Positions 1 through 5,168 of a DNA stretch of 5,168 nucleotides are shown here, one piece after another. The notes under the pieces are model-generated. The model saw only the letters and a program-made list of their open reading frames with translations, had not been told where the DNA came from and ran no database searches. Source of the stretch: Acidobacteriota bacterium (GTDB lineage Bacteria > Acidobacteriota > Polarisedimenticolia > Gp22-AA2); assembly GCA_027297005.1 (NCBI GenBank), contig JAPUIN010000251.1, positions 1-5,168 on the forward strand, written 5' to 3'. The translations under genes were made by a program, and so were the position numbers. Each line of letters starts with the position of its first letter. Positions within the stretch are counted from its first letter, which is position 1.

Positions 1-112
1 ACGCCGAGTCACGCTCGCGGCGCACCGTGCGGATCAGCTCGGTCGCCTTGATCACCCTCTGCTCCAGCAGATCGATCTGGGTCAGATCGACCACTACCCT
101 CTTCTTCTCCAT
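1..112 (-). CDS. Small coiled-coil protein, probably ZapB-like cell-division protein (3' end outside window)
   Basis: Only the first 37 codons are in the window. The visible protein starts MEKKRVVVDLTQIDLLEQRV and continues as a charged amphipathic helix (IKATELIRTVRRERDSA) with hydrophobic residues spaced as in a coiled coil. The start is ATG 112, preceded by a strong GGAGGAG at 117-123. An in-frame ATG at 130 would add MRRRRP but has no comparable site. It lies 34 bases after pheT with no terminator between, so it is probably co-transcribed. In several phyla (Acidobacteriota and deltaproteobacterial groups, from memory) a short ZapB-like coiled coil and then zapA follow pheT, and that is the main reason for the call. 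E. coli has ihfA here, and nothing in this fragment resembles IHF. The fragment is too short to exclude another coiled-coil protein. Confidence 0.5.
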   Translation of the reverse strand, partial: MEKKRVVVDLTQIDLLEQRVIKATELIRTVRRERDSA

Positions 113-116
113 CGGT

Positions 117-123
117 CTCCTCC
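117..123 (-). promoter_or_regulatory. Ribosome-binding site of the zapB-like gene
   Basis: GGAGGAG four bases before the ATG at 112, with the GGAGG core seven or so bases away. It favours this ATG over the in-frame ATG at 130. Confidence 0.75.
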
Positions 124-146
124 GCCGCATCCGTTTCGCGGCCCCG

Positions 147-2207
147 TCAGTCGGTCACCGGGCTCCGCAGTCGAGCGCCGAGCTTCCTGTCGAGTGCTGC
201 CACGATCGCGTCCTGCGCCGATTGAACCTCCTCCGACGTCAGCGTTCTCCCGCTGTGCCGGAACAAAATCTGGATTGCCACGCTCATGCACCCCTTCGGC
301 ACGCCGGGGCCGCGATAGCGATCGAAAGGCTGGACCTCCTCGATCGGCACTGTGTTCACCGTGCGGACGACCCTCTCGATGTCGTCGAATCGGGTGTCCT
401 GCTTCACGACCAGGGCCAGGTCGCGCCGTACGCCCGGGTAACGGGGAAGTGGCCGGTACCGGCGCGCTGCGACCAGCTCGGCTTCCAGCGTTTCCATGGC
501 AATCTCTCCTCCGTAGACCGGCTGATCGATCCCGAACCGCTGCCGGATGCTCGGAGTGATCTCCCCCAGCCAGCCGACGGACTGACCGTGATGGGAGATG
601 CTGAGCGCCAGCCCCTCCGACAGGAACGGCATTTTATCCGAAGAGAGCACCAGCCGTGATGTTCCAAGCAGGTCCGACAGTAACTCCACCGGGCCGCGTG
701 CGTCGTATATATCGACGGTGCGCGGCTTCTGGCTCCAGTGGGCCGGGAGGCCCTGTCCGGCCAGGACGAAAGCGAGGCGGCGCCCCTCCAGGGGTGCCTT
801 TTTGCCGGGAAGGAAGACGGGGCCGATCTCGTACAGCTGGCATCGCGTCATCCCGTGATTCAGGTTGTGGGCGACATTGCGCAGCAGACCGGGCATGAGG
901 CTCATTCGAAGCCAGGCGGCCTGGCTCTGCAGAGGGTTCGTGATTCCCTTCGCCTTCGCATCGGGCGGCGCGAATGGCGCCGCATCCTCCCGATTGATCA
1001 GGATCGAATTGACCGCTTCGTGGATCCCGGCCGACTGGAACGCCTGGCGCGCGAGGAGCGAGCGGCGAGCGGCGTTTGACCGTCCCCGTCCAGTTCCGGC
1101 CCGCTGCGGCAGCTCGGCGCCGATGGCGTCGTAACCGCGCTGTCTGATGACCTCCTCGATCAGATCGACCTCCCGCGTCACATCCCGCCGAAACGAAGGA
1201 ACGGTCACCTGCCAGCTGTCCCGATCCGCCTCGCGCACCTTGAACTGTAGGCGGGTGAGGCGTTCCCGCATGAAATCTGCAGGCAGGTCGAGGCCGAGAA
1301 GTTGCCGAGCCCGAGCCGGGCGGAAGGGGACGACGCGGGGCGGCTCGGGGCGCGGATGAATGTCCAGAGCCGGTCCGGTCACCTGCCCCCCGGCCACCTC
1401 GGCGATCAAGGCGGCGGCTCGATCCAGTGCGGTCACTGTGAGTGCCGGATCGGCGCCCCGCTCGAAGCGGTGTGACGCATCCGTGTGCAGACCGAGAGCG
1501 CGCGCGGTGCGCCGCACGCTGACCGGCTCGAACCAGGCGCTTTCGAGGAGGATGCGGGTCGTCGCATCGGAAATCTCCGATGCGTGACCCCCCATGACGC
1601 CGGCCAGCGCCACGGGACGCTTCGCATCGGCGATGACCAGCATATCCGCCGTCAGCGTCCGTGACTCGCCATCGAGCGTCACCAGGATCTCGCCGCGGCG
1701 CGCGCGGCGCACGACGATCCGGTGATCGGCGAGCCGGTCAAGATCGAAAGCGTGCAGCGGCTGCCCGAACTCCCACAGAACGAAGTTCGTGACGTCGACG
1801 ACATTGTTGATGGGGCGTTGCCCGATCGATATAAGACGGCGGGCGAGCCAGTCGGGGGAGGGCCCGATGCGCGCACCGAGGATGCAGCGGCCACTGTACC
1901 TGGCACAGAGATCCGGATCCTCGATCGTGATGCCCGCATGTTCAGAGGACGGCGGTCCTCCTGCGGGGATGTCCGTTTCGGGGATGCGGAGATCCCGGCC
2001 GGTGAGCGCGGCCAGCTCGCGGGCCAGGCCGACGTGGTTCATGCAGTCGGGTCGGTTGGTGAGGATCTCGAAGTCGTACACCGCGTCATCGCCGGCGCCC
2101 GTGATCCCGTCCAGCGGGACCCCGGCCCCCGTCAGGAGCGCGCCGACACGCGCGGGCTCATCGGTGATCGTCACGTACTCCTTCAGCCATCCATGGCAGA
2201 ACCGCAT
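147..2207 (-). CDS. pheT: Phenylalanine--tRNA ligase beta subunit, lacking the N-terminal tRNA-binding (OB-fold) domain
   Basis: Non-catalytic subunit of PheRS, which proofreads Tyr-tRNA-Phe and helps bind tRNA. It has 686 residues against about 795 in E. coli. The opening MRFCHGWLKEYV matches the usual N-terminus, but after residue 39 it jumps directly to VYDFEILTNRPDC, so the roughly 110-residue EMAP-II-like OB-fold normally inserted there is absent. The rest is complete. The B3/B4 editing region (about 97-280) includes VVDVTNFVLWEFGQPLHAFD, LLES at 220-223 and LHTDASHRFERGADP. By my alignment from memory, Glu222, Thr242 and Ala244 correspond to E. coli Glu334, Thr354 and Ala356. A B5 domain (about 290-365) and the catalytic-like fold (about 375-575) follow. 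The C-terminal FDX-ACB anticodon-binding domain (about 586-679) starts at YRPLPRYPGVRRDLALVV. The start is ATG 2207 with a weak GAGGGGG ribosome-binding site. A clean constant offset to E. coli argues for domain absence, not a frameshift. Confidence 0.98.
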   Translation of the reverse strand: MRFCHGWLKEYVTITDEPARVGALLTGAGVPLDGITGAGDDAVYDFEILTNRPDCMNHVGLARELAALTGRDLRIPETDIPAGGPPSSEHAGITIEDPDLCARYSGRCILGARIGPSPDWLARRLISIGQRPINNVVDVTNFVLWEFGQPLHAFDLDRLADHRIVVRRARRGEILVTLDGESRTLTADMLVIADAKRPVALAGVMGGHASEISDATTRILLESAWFEPVSVRRTARALGLHTDASHRFERGADPALTVTALDRAAALIAEVAGGQVTGPALDIHPRPEPPRVVPFRPARARQLLGLDLPADFMRERLTRLQFKVREADRDSWQVTVPSFRRDVTREVDLIEEVIRQRGYDAIGAELPQRAGTGRGRSNAARRSLLARQAFQSAGIHEAVNSILINREDAAPFAPPDAKAKGITNPLQSQAAWLRMSLMPGLLRNVAHNLNHGMTRCQLYEIGPVFLPGKKAPLEGRRLAFVLAGQGLPAHWSQKPRTVDIYDARGPVELLSDLLGTSRLVLSSDKMPFLSEGLALSISHHGQSVGWLGEITPSIRQRFGIDQPVYGGEIAMETLEAELVAARRYRPLPRYPGVRRDLALVVKQDTRFDDIERVVRTVNTVPIEEVQPFDRYRGPGVPKGCMSVAIQILFRHSGRTLTSEEVQSAQDAIVAALDRKLGARLRSPVTD

Positions 2208-2216
2208 GATGCGTGA

Positions 2217-2240
2217 TCCCCCTCGCCGTCAGGCGGGGAA
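2217..2240 (-). promoter_or_regulatory. Hairpin spanning the pheS stop and the pheT ribosome-binding region
   Basis: On the transcribed strand, UUCCCCGCC (2240-2232) can pair with GGC (2227-2225) and, after a two-base GA bulge, with GGGGGA (2222-2217). The pheS UGA stop falls in the four-base loop. The 3' arm contains the G-rich stretch that is the only candidate Shine-Dalgarno of pheT. A ribosome terminating on pheS would open the stem. Pairing is seen directly and the coupling role is inferred. Confidence 0.45.
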
Positions 2241-3251
2241 CTGCGAAAGAAAGCGGACGTCGTTCTCATAGAACAGGCGGATGTCGTCGATTCCGTGCTT
2301 GAGCATCGCAATCCGTTCCAGGCCAAGGCCGAAGGCGAAGCCGGTGTAGCGCTCCGGATCGTACCCGACATTCTCGAACACGGCGGGGTGAACCATGCCC
2401 GCTCCACCGATCTCGATCCACCCGCTGCCCTTGCACGTGCGGCATCCGTCGCCACTGCAGAAGATGCAGGAGATGTCGTACTCCGCGCCCGGCTCGACGA
2501 ACGGGAAGTAGGACGGCCGGAACCGGAGGCTCAGCTCGCGGTCGAACATGAGTCGGCAGAAATGCTCCAGGGTCCCGCGCAGATGAGCGAAGGTGATCCG
2601 CTCGTCAACCGCCAACCCCTCGACCTGATGGAAGACAGGGGAGTGGGTCAGGTCGGCGGCATCGCGGCGAAACGCCATGCCAAGGGCGATCATCCTTATC
2701 GGTGGCTGCTGGCGCTGCATCGTCCGGATCTGCACGGGGGAGGTATGGGTGCGCAGGAGTAACCCCCCCTCGACGTAGAAGGTGTCCTGCATATCGCGCG
2801 CCGGGTGATATTGTGGGATGTTCAGGGCCTCGAAGTTGTAGTAATCGGTCTCGACAAGGGGACCGGACTCGAGCGCGTAACCCATTTCCAGAAAAATCTC
2901 CTCGATGCGGCTGCGGATCTGGGAGATCGGGTGGGGGCAGCCGGGACGCTGAACGCGGCCGGGGAGGGACAGATCGAGCGCCTCCCCCGCAGGGGCGGAC
3001 CGTGCCACCGCCCCCTTCCCGCGGGCGGCCTCGAGTGCCGACTCGACGTGGCTCTTGAGCGCGTTGACCGCCTTGCCGGCGGAGGCCTTCCGGGAGGCAG
3101 GGACATCCCGCAGGTCCTTGAGGAGGATGGTCAGGGCGCCGGACTTCCGCCCGAGATAGCGGATCCGTATCTCGCCAACCGCCGCGCCGCCGTGCGCGGC
3201 GGCGAGGTCGCGATCAAACTGCCGGCGAATCGTCTTGACGCGCTCCTGCAC
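2229..3251 (-). CDS. pheS: Phenylalanine--tRNA ligase alpha subunit
   Basis: Catalytic subunit of the alpha2beta2 PheRS, which attaches Phe to tRNA-Phe. The 340-residue product has an N-terminal coiled-coil region (about 1-85, with the conserved IRIRYLGRKSGALT at 28-41) and then the class II core. Motif 1 covers about 124-146 (GYALESGPLVETDYYNF), THTS is at 168-171, motif 2 is near 194-211 (FRRD...HSPVFHQVEG), and the Phe-pocket block RFRPSYFPFVEP lies at 243-254. Motif 3 is at 304-316 (GFAFGLGLERIAM), and Ala306 there matches the E. coli Ala294 pocket residue. Four Cys at 262, 265, 270 and 273 (CxxC-x4-CxxC) suggest a small metal-binding loop seen in many bacterial PheS. The start is GTG 3251 with GGAGG six bases upstream, and it places YLGRK where the family has it. 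pheT follows after 21 bases. Confidence 0.98.
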   Translation of the reverse strand: MQERVKTIRRQFDRDLAAAHGGAAVGEIRIRYLGRKSGALTILLKDLRDVPASRKASAGKAVNALKSHVESALEAARGKGAVARSAPAGEALDLSLPGRVQRPGCPHPISQIRSRIEEIFLEMGYALESGPLVETDYYNFEALNIPQYHPARDMQDTFYVEGGLLLRTHTSPVQIRTMQRQQPPIRMIALGMAFRRDAADLTHSPVFHQVEGLAVDERITFAHLRGTLEHFCRLMFDRELSLRFRPSYFPFVEPGAEYDISCIFCSGDGCRTCKGSGWIEIGGAGMVHPAVFENVGYDPERYTGFAFGLGLERIAMLKHGIDDIRLFYENDVRFLSQFPA

Positions 3252-3257
3252 GCCCCG

Positions 3258-3262
3258 CCTCC
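3258..3262 (-). promoter_or_regulatory. pheS ribosome-binding site
   Basis: GGAGG six bases upstream of the GTG at 3251. No ATG is in frame close upstream, so this site decides the GTG start. Confidence 0.8.
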
Positions 3263-3281
3263 ATCGTCCCGTCGCTGCATG

Positions 3282-3304
3282 TCGATGAGCCGTTTGCCCA
3301 TCGA
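3282..3304 (-). promoter_or_regulatory. 9-bp RNA hairpin in the rplT-pheS gap
   Basis: On the transcribed strand, UCGAUGGGC (3304-3296) pairs with GCUCAUCGA (3290-3282) around the loop AAACG, with one G-U pair. It begins 14 bases after the rplT stop and ends 30 bases before the pheS start. No U run follows, so it is not a classical intrinsic terminator. It could be an mRNA-processing or stabilising element separating r-protein and pheST messages, or a regulatory structure. The remaining gap sequence (3252-3318) shows no Phe-codon-rich leader peptide and no clear promoter. Confidence 0.5.
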
Positions 3305-3318
3305 TCCGCCCGGTGGGA

Positions 3319-3681
3319 TCAGGCGCCGCCCAGAGCGGTTCGCGCTGCCTGGGCCAGCGACGTGAATCCGGCGGGATCGTGGATCGCCAGGTCGGCCAGG
3401 ATCTTGCGGTCCAGTTTCACGCCGGCCGCCTTCAACCCCGCGATGAAGCGACTGTACGACAGTTCGTTCTGGCGGGCCGCGGCGTTGATGCGGATGGTCC
3501 ACAGGCTCCGGAATTGCCGTTTCCGGTTCCGCCGATCACGATAGGCATATCCGAGCGACTTATCGACCGCCTCCTTCGCGGCGCGATAAAGTTTGCTCTT
3601 GCCGATGTAATAGCCCTTGGCCTGCTTCAGAACCTTCTTGCGCGCCTGATGCCTCTTCGTTCCCCGTTTAACCCTCGGCAC
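3319..3681 (-). CDS. rplT: 50S ribosomal protein bL20
   Basis: Early-assembly 23S-rRNA-binding protein, needed for 50S assembly and in many bacteria the autogenous repressor of this cluster. The 120 residues match the family's usual length. The basic N-terminal helix begins [20 protein letters not shown], continues through [13 protein letters not shown], and leads into the strongly conserved [32 protein letters not shown] and [13 protein letters not shown] segments. The start is GTG at 3681, chosen because MPRVKRG is the invariant family N-terminus and AGGAG sits six bases upstream, overlapping the rpmI stop. It is followed by the largest gap in the window (67 bases), which holds a hairpin. 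High confidence. Confidence 0.98.
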   Translation of the reverse strand: MPRVKRGTKRHQARKKVLKQAKGYYIGKSKLYRAAKEAVDKSLGYAYRDRRNRKRQFRSLWTIRINAAARQNELSYSRFIAGLKAAGVKLDRKILADLAIHDPAGFTSLAQAARTALGGA

Positions 3682-3687
3682 GATCGA

Positions 3688-3692
3688 CTCCT
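3688..3692 (-). promoter_or_regulatory. rplT ribosome-binding site overlapping the rpmI stop
   Basis: AGGAG, six bases before the GTG start of rplT, sharing its first two bases with the rpmI TAG stop. It supports the GTG start and suggests coupled translation of bL35 and bL20. Confidence 0.8.
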
Positions 3693-3894
3693 ATGGGCGG
3701 CCGTACGGCAGCATTTGACGCACGCGCCGCCGATCCGCATCGTTGACCAGCGTATCGATGTCGAGGTGCCGTTTCCGCTTGGTCGACTTCGACGTCAGGA
3801 TGTGACGCTTGAAGGCGCGGCTCCTTTTGATCTTCCCCGATGCGGTCAGCCGGAATCGCTTGACCGCACCCCGCTTCGTTTTGATCTTGGGCAT
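3691..3894 (-). CDS. rpmI: 50S ribosomal protein bL35
   Basis: Small, very basic large-subunit protein of 67 residues, the normal size for bL35. It opens [14 protein letters not shown] and carries the family core [14 protein letters not shown] followed by KSTKRKR, then a C-terminal [10 protein letters not shown] resembling the usual end of the family. It starts at ATG 3894, with AGGAG seven bases upstream. That ribosome-binding site contains the last two bases of the infC stop codon, so its translation is probably coupled to infC. The order infC-rpmI-rplT is the standard one. In E. coli, bL20 represses this gene's translation through RNA structure reaching into infC. I cannot tell whether that applies here, though a short stem (CTCCT pairing with AGGAG, 3902-3920) could cover the ribosome-binding site. 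Confidence 0.97.
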   Translation of the reverse strand: MPKIKTKRGAVKRFRLTASGKIKRSRAFKRHILTSKSTKRKRHLDIDTLVNDADRRRVRQMLPYGRP

Positions 3895-3901
3895 GGATCG
3901 T

Positions 3902-3906
3902 CTCCT
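3902..3906 (-). promoter_or_regulatory. rpmI ribosome-binding site overlapping the infC stop
   Basis: AGGAG, seven bases before the rpmI ATG. Its first two bases belong to the infC TAG stop codon, so ribosomes finishing infC are placed at the rpmI start. An upstream CTCCT (3916-3920) could pair with it in a 5-bp stem with a 9-base loop. Confidence 0.75.
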
Positions 3907-4495
3907 ACCGTCTCGAGGAGGTGCCGGAGGAGGCCGCTGTCGCGCCCGTATTCTTTCGGGGCGCGAGAATCATGTACAGAAACGGTCCCTCCTGACGGGG
4001 CTCCGACTCGACGGTTCCGAACTCATCCACCTCGTCCCGCAGCCGGCGGAGGATTTGGTGTCCGATGTCGCGGTGAACGTTCTCGCGGCCACGGAAAATC
4101 ACGACCGCCTTCACCTTCTTGCTCTTCGACAGGAAGCGGATGATGTTGTTGCGTTTGAACTCATAATCGTGCTCATCGGTCTTGGGGCGGAACTTCACCT
4201 CCTTGACCTGGATGGTGCGCTGCTTTTTCTTCGAGTCGTGCGCCTTCTTGTTCAGTTGATAACGATATTTCCCGTAATCGAGGATCCTGCAGACGGGCGG
4301 CGCCGCGTCGGGAGAGATCTCCACGAGATCCAGCCCGCTTTCCTGGGCGATGTGGAGCGCCTGGTCGGATGACATGATGCCCAGTTGCGCCCCATCTGCG
4401 CCGATCACACGGATCTCACGAGCCCGGATGCGCTCGTTGATCCTCACCTTGCTCTCAGGTTTCCGAACCTCCCACCGCCTGCGGCCAGGGCTCAT
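3905..4495 (-). CDS. infC: Translation initiation factor IF-3
   Basis: IF3 binds the 30S subunit, keeps it apart from 50S and enforces initiator tRNA/start-codon selection. The 196-residue product has the family layout. An IF3-N domain spans about residues 18-87, starting at the hallmark [15 protein letters not shown] and including [21 protein letters not shown] Lys-rich linker helix covers about 80-95. IF3-C spans about 93-180, with [20 protein letters not shown] and [16 protein letters not shown] low-complexity Ser/Thr/Ala tail (181-196) ends it. The ATG at 4495 has only a weak G-rich sequence upstream and adds about 17 poorly conserved residues before RINERI. GTG at codon 17 (4447) is the only obvious later alternative, also with poor ribosome-binding context. 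There is no in-frame AUU start like the one that makes E. coli infC autoregulated. Its ATG overlaps the stop of a possible leader ORF (see 4492-4527). Confidence 0.97.
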   Translation of the reverse strand: MSPGRRRWEVRKPESKVRINERIRAREIRVIGADGAQLGIMSSDQALHIAQESGLDLVEISPDAAPPVCRILDYGKYRYQLNKKAHDSKKKQRTIQVKEVKFRPKTDEHDYEFKRNNIIRFLSKSKKVKAVVIFRGRENVHRDIGHQILRRLRDEVDEFGTVESEPRQEGPFLYMILAPRKNTGATAASSGTSSRR

Positions 4496-4527
4496 ATTCT
4501 CGACCCCCGACCTGGTGATCGGCTCAT
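4492..4527 (-). promoter_or_regulatory. Possible 11-codon leader ORF bridging thrS and infC
   Basis: An ATG at 4527 overlaps the thrS stop (ATGA) and opens a reading frame [11 protein letters not shown], whose stop TGA (4494-4492) overlaps the infC start in the same ATGA fashion. The best Shine-Dalgarno of the junction, AAAGGAG at 4537-4543, is nine bases before this mini-ORF and 41 bases from the infC ATG, which has no good site of its own. This is what a termination-reinitiation relay from thrS to infC would look like. The geometry is seen directly and the function is inferred. Chance is possible, because the two overlaps need only short matches. Confidence 0.35.
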
Positions 4528-5168
4528 GGACCGGGACTCCTTTCCTTCTGCATCGCGGTCATGCGATCTCGAATCTCCTCTATGGTCGTCGGACCAAGGT
4601 CTCCCTCTCGACGGCTGCGCACCGCCACGGTGCCGCCTGTCGCCTCGCGCTCGCCGACGACGAGCATGAACGGGATCTTCTGTAATTGCGCGTCGCGGAT
4701 CTTCGCTCCGATCTTCTCTCCTCGCGCGTCACACTCCACCCGCAATCCCGCCTCCAGAAGCGCGGCCTTCACCTTGCGGGCGTACTCTACCGTCTTCTCG
4801 CTGATCGGCAGCACGGTGGCCTGCACGGGAGCCAGCCACAGCGGGAAGGCGCCAGCGTAATGCTCGATCAGCCCGCCCATGAACCTCTCCAGTGAACCAT
4901 AGATCGCCCGGTGAACCATGACAACTGGGGTCGGGGCCGAATCGGCGGCGATGTACTGAATGCGCAACCGGGTGGGGAGGTTGAAGTCGAACTGCACCGT
5001 GGGGCCCTGCCAGGAGCGGCCGATGGCATCGAACATACGGATGTCTATTTTCGGGCCGTAGAAGACGGCCTCCCCCTCGCGGCGGATGTAGGAGAGCGAG
5101 CGGCTCTCGAGTGCCCTGACCAGCGATCCCTCCGCCATGTCCCAGCCGGAGGAGTCGCCCGCGTACTT
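4524..5168 (-). CDS. thrS: Threonine--tRNA ligase, C-terminal part (5' end outside window)
   Basis: Class II threonyl-tRNA synthetase, a cytoplasmic enzyme that charges tRNA-Thr using ATP. The open frame continues past the first Met (codon at 5138) to the right edge, beginning KYAGDSSGWD, so about 214 C-terminal residues of a protein usually near 640 are visible. The catalytic-domain end is recognisable: FYGPKIDI, the FDFNLP block, the VMVHRAIYGS stretch whose His matches a zinc ligand in E. coli ThrRS, and class II motif 3 (GSLERFMGGLIEHYAG). The HGTP anticodon-binding domain follows, from APVQATVLPIS through GEKIGAKIRDAQLQKIPFML to the end. The N-terminal TGS, editing and early catalytic regions lie outside the window. 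It ends ERSPGP then TGA, 28 bases before infC, the usual arrangement of this cluster. Nothing suggests decay. Identification is near certain. Confidence 0.97.
   Translation of the reverse strand, partial: KYAGDSSGWDMAEGSLVRALESRSLSYIRREGEAVFYGPKIDIRMFDAIGRSWQGPTVQFDFNLPTRLRIQYIAADSAPTPVVMVHRAIYGSLERFMGGLIEHYAGAFPLWLAPVQATVLPISEKTVEYARKVKAALLEAGLRVECDARGEKIGAKIRDAQLQKIPFMLVVGEREATGGTVAVRSRREGDLGPTTIEEIRDRMTAMQKERSPGP
4537..4543 (-). promoter_or_regulatory. Strong Shine-Dalgarno at the thrS/infC junction
   Basis: AAAGGAG lies inside the last thrS codons. Its nine-base spacing fits the ATG at 4527, not the annotated infC start at 4495. Confidence 0.5.

Noticed and set aside
124..142. Inverted repeat GCCGC/GCGGC between pheT and the zapB-like gene as a terminator
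   Set aside because: The stem is only 5 bp with a 9-base loop, no U run follows, and a strong ribosome-binding site comes directly after it. Read-through is more likely.
27..659. Plus-strand 210-codon open frame opposite the pheT 3' half
   Set aside because: It is antisense to the strongly conserved catalytic-like and FDX-ACB regions of PheT, is Arg/Pro/Leu-rich as expected of a GC-rich shadow frame, and matches no family I recognise.
2075..2105. Frameshift or sequencing error as the cause of short PheT
   Set aside because: The frame is continuous through every remaining domain, and the missing piece coincides exactly with one known insertable domain.
1722..2271. Plus-strand open frames opposite the pheT 5' end (1722-2216, 1789-2271)
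   Set aside because: They are two overlapping frames antisense to a conserved gene, with compositions that follow PheT codons. No independent evidence.
3252..3318. Phe-rich leader peptide (pheM-like) or small gene in the rplT-pheS gap
   Set aside because: I read all frames of the transcribed strand. The ATG frame here (MGKRLIDMQRRDD) contains no Phe and runs on into pheS out of frame, so it is not a pheM equivalent.
2805..3365. Plus-strand 186-codon open frame opposite pheS
   Set aside because: It is antisense to PheS and reads as a complement of its conserved codons. No family resemblance.
3313..4143. Plus-strand 276-codon open frame across rplT, rpmI and infC
   Set aside because: It runs antisense through three certain genes and across their junctions. 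Long antisense frames are common opposite GC-rich coding DNA, and there is no ribosome-binding site or domain to support it.
1..5168. A novel defence, mobile or biosynthetic system
   Set aside because: Every long gene is a conserved housekeeping gene in its standard order, and I saw no repeats, integrase, transposase or foreign-looking composition.

Overview
The window is a single, tightly packed stretch of housekeeping genes, all on the minus strand. In transcription order (right to left) they are thrS (3' part only), infC, rpmI, rplT, pheS, pheT, and the first 37 codons of a small coiled-coil protein, probably ZapB-like, which runs off the left edge. This is the widely conserved bacterial thrS-infC-rpmI-rplT-pheS-pheT cluster. 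It links two aminoacyl-tRNA synthetases (Thr, Phe) to initiation factor 3 and the large-subunit proteins bL35 and bL20. Gaps between genes are 28, 10, 9, 67, 21 and 34 bases, and I see no intrinsic terminator (GC stem plus U run) or convincing promoter in any of them. The whole window therefore looks like part of one transcription unit, whose promoter would lie beyond the right edge.

The DNA is GC-rich by eye, with many GC-ending codons and long spurious antisense reading frames. Two features point away from the E. coli arrangement. PheT is only 686 residues because the N-terminal EMAP-II-like (OB-fold) tRNA-binding domain is absent, and the gene after pheT encodes a short charged coiled coil instead of IHF-alpha. 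A short PheT followed by ZapB/ZapA-like genes is, to my recollection, typical of Acidobacteriota and relatives. I offer that as a moderate-confidence guess, not something the sequence proves.

Right to left: 4524-5168 is the catalytic end and anticodon-binding domain of ThrRS. The interval 4492-4543 is the thrS/infC junction, with a possible 11-codon leader ORF locked to both neighbours by ATGA overlaps. Then follow infC (3905-4495), rpmI (3691-3894) and rplT (3319-3681), with the ribosome-binding site of each r-protein gene built on the preceding stop codon (TAGGAG). The 67-base rplT-pheS gap (3252-3318) contains a 9-bp hairpin where E. coli carries the pheM attenuator. pheS (2229-3251) and pheT (147-2207) encode the alpha2beta2 PheRS, and a hairpin over the pheS stop/pheT start region suggests translational coupling. 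The zapB-like gene begins at 112.

I found no mobile element, CRISPR array, tRNA/rRNA or novel defence-like system. The window is an ordinary core region, and the items worth a second look are small regulatory structures at the gene junctions and the domain-reduced PheT.
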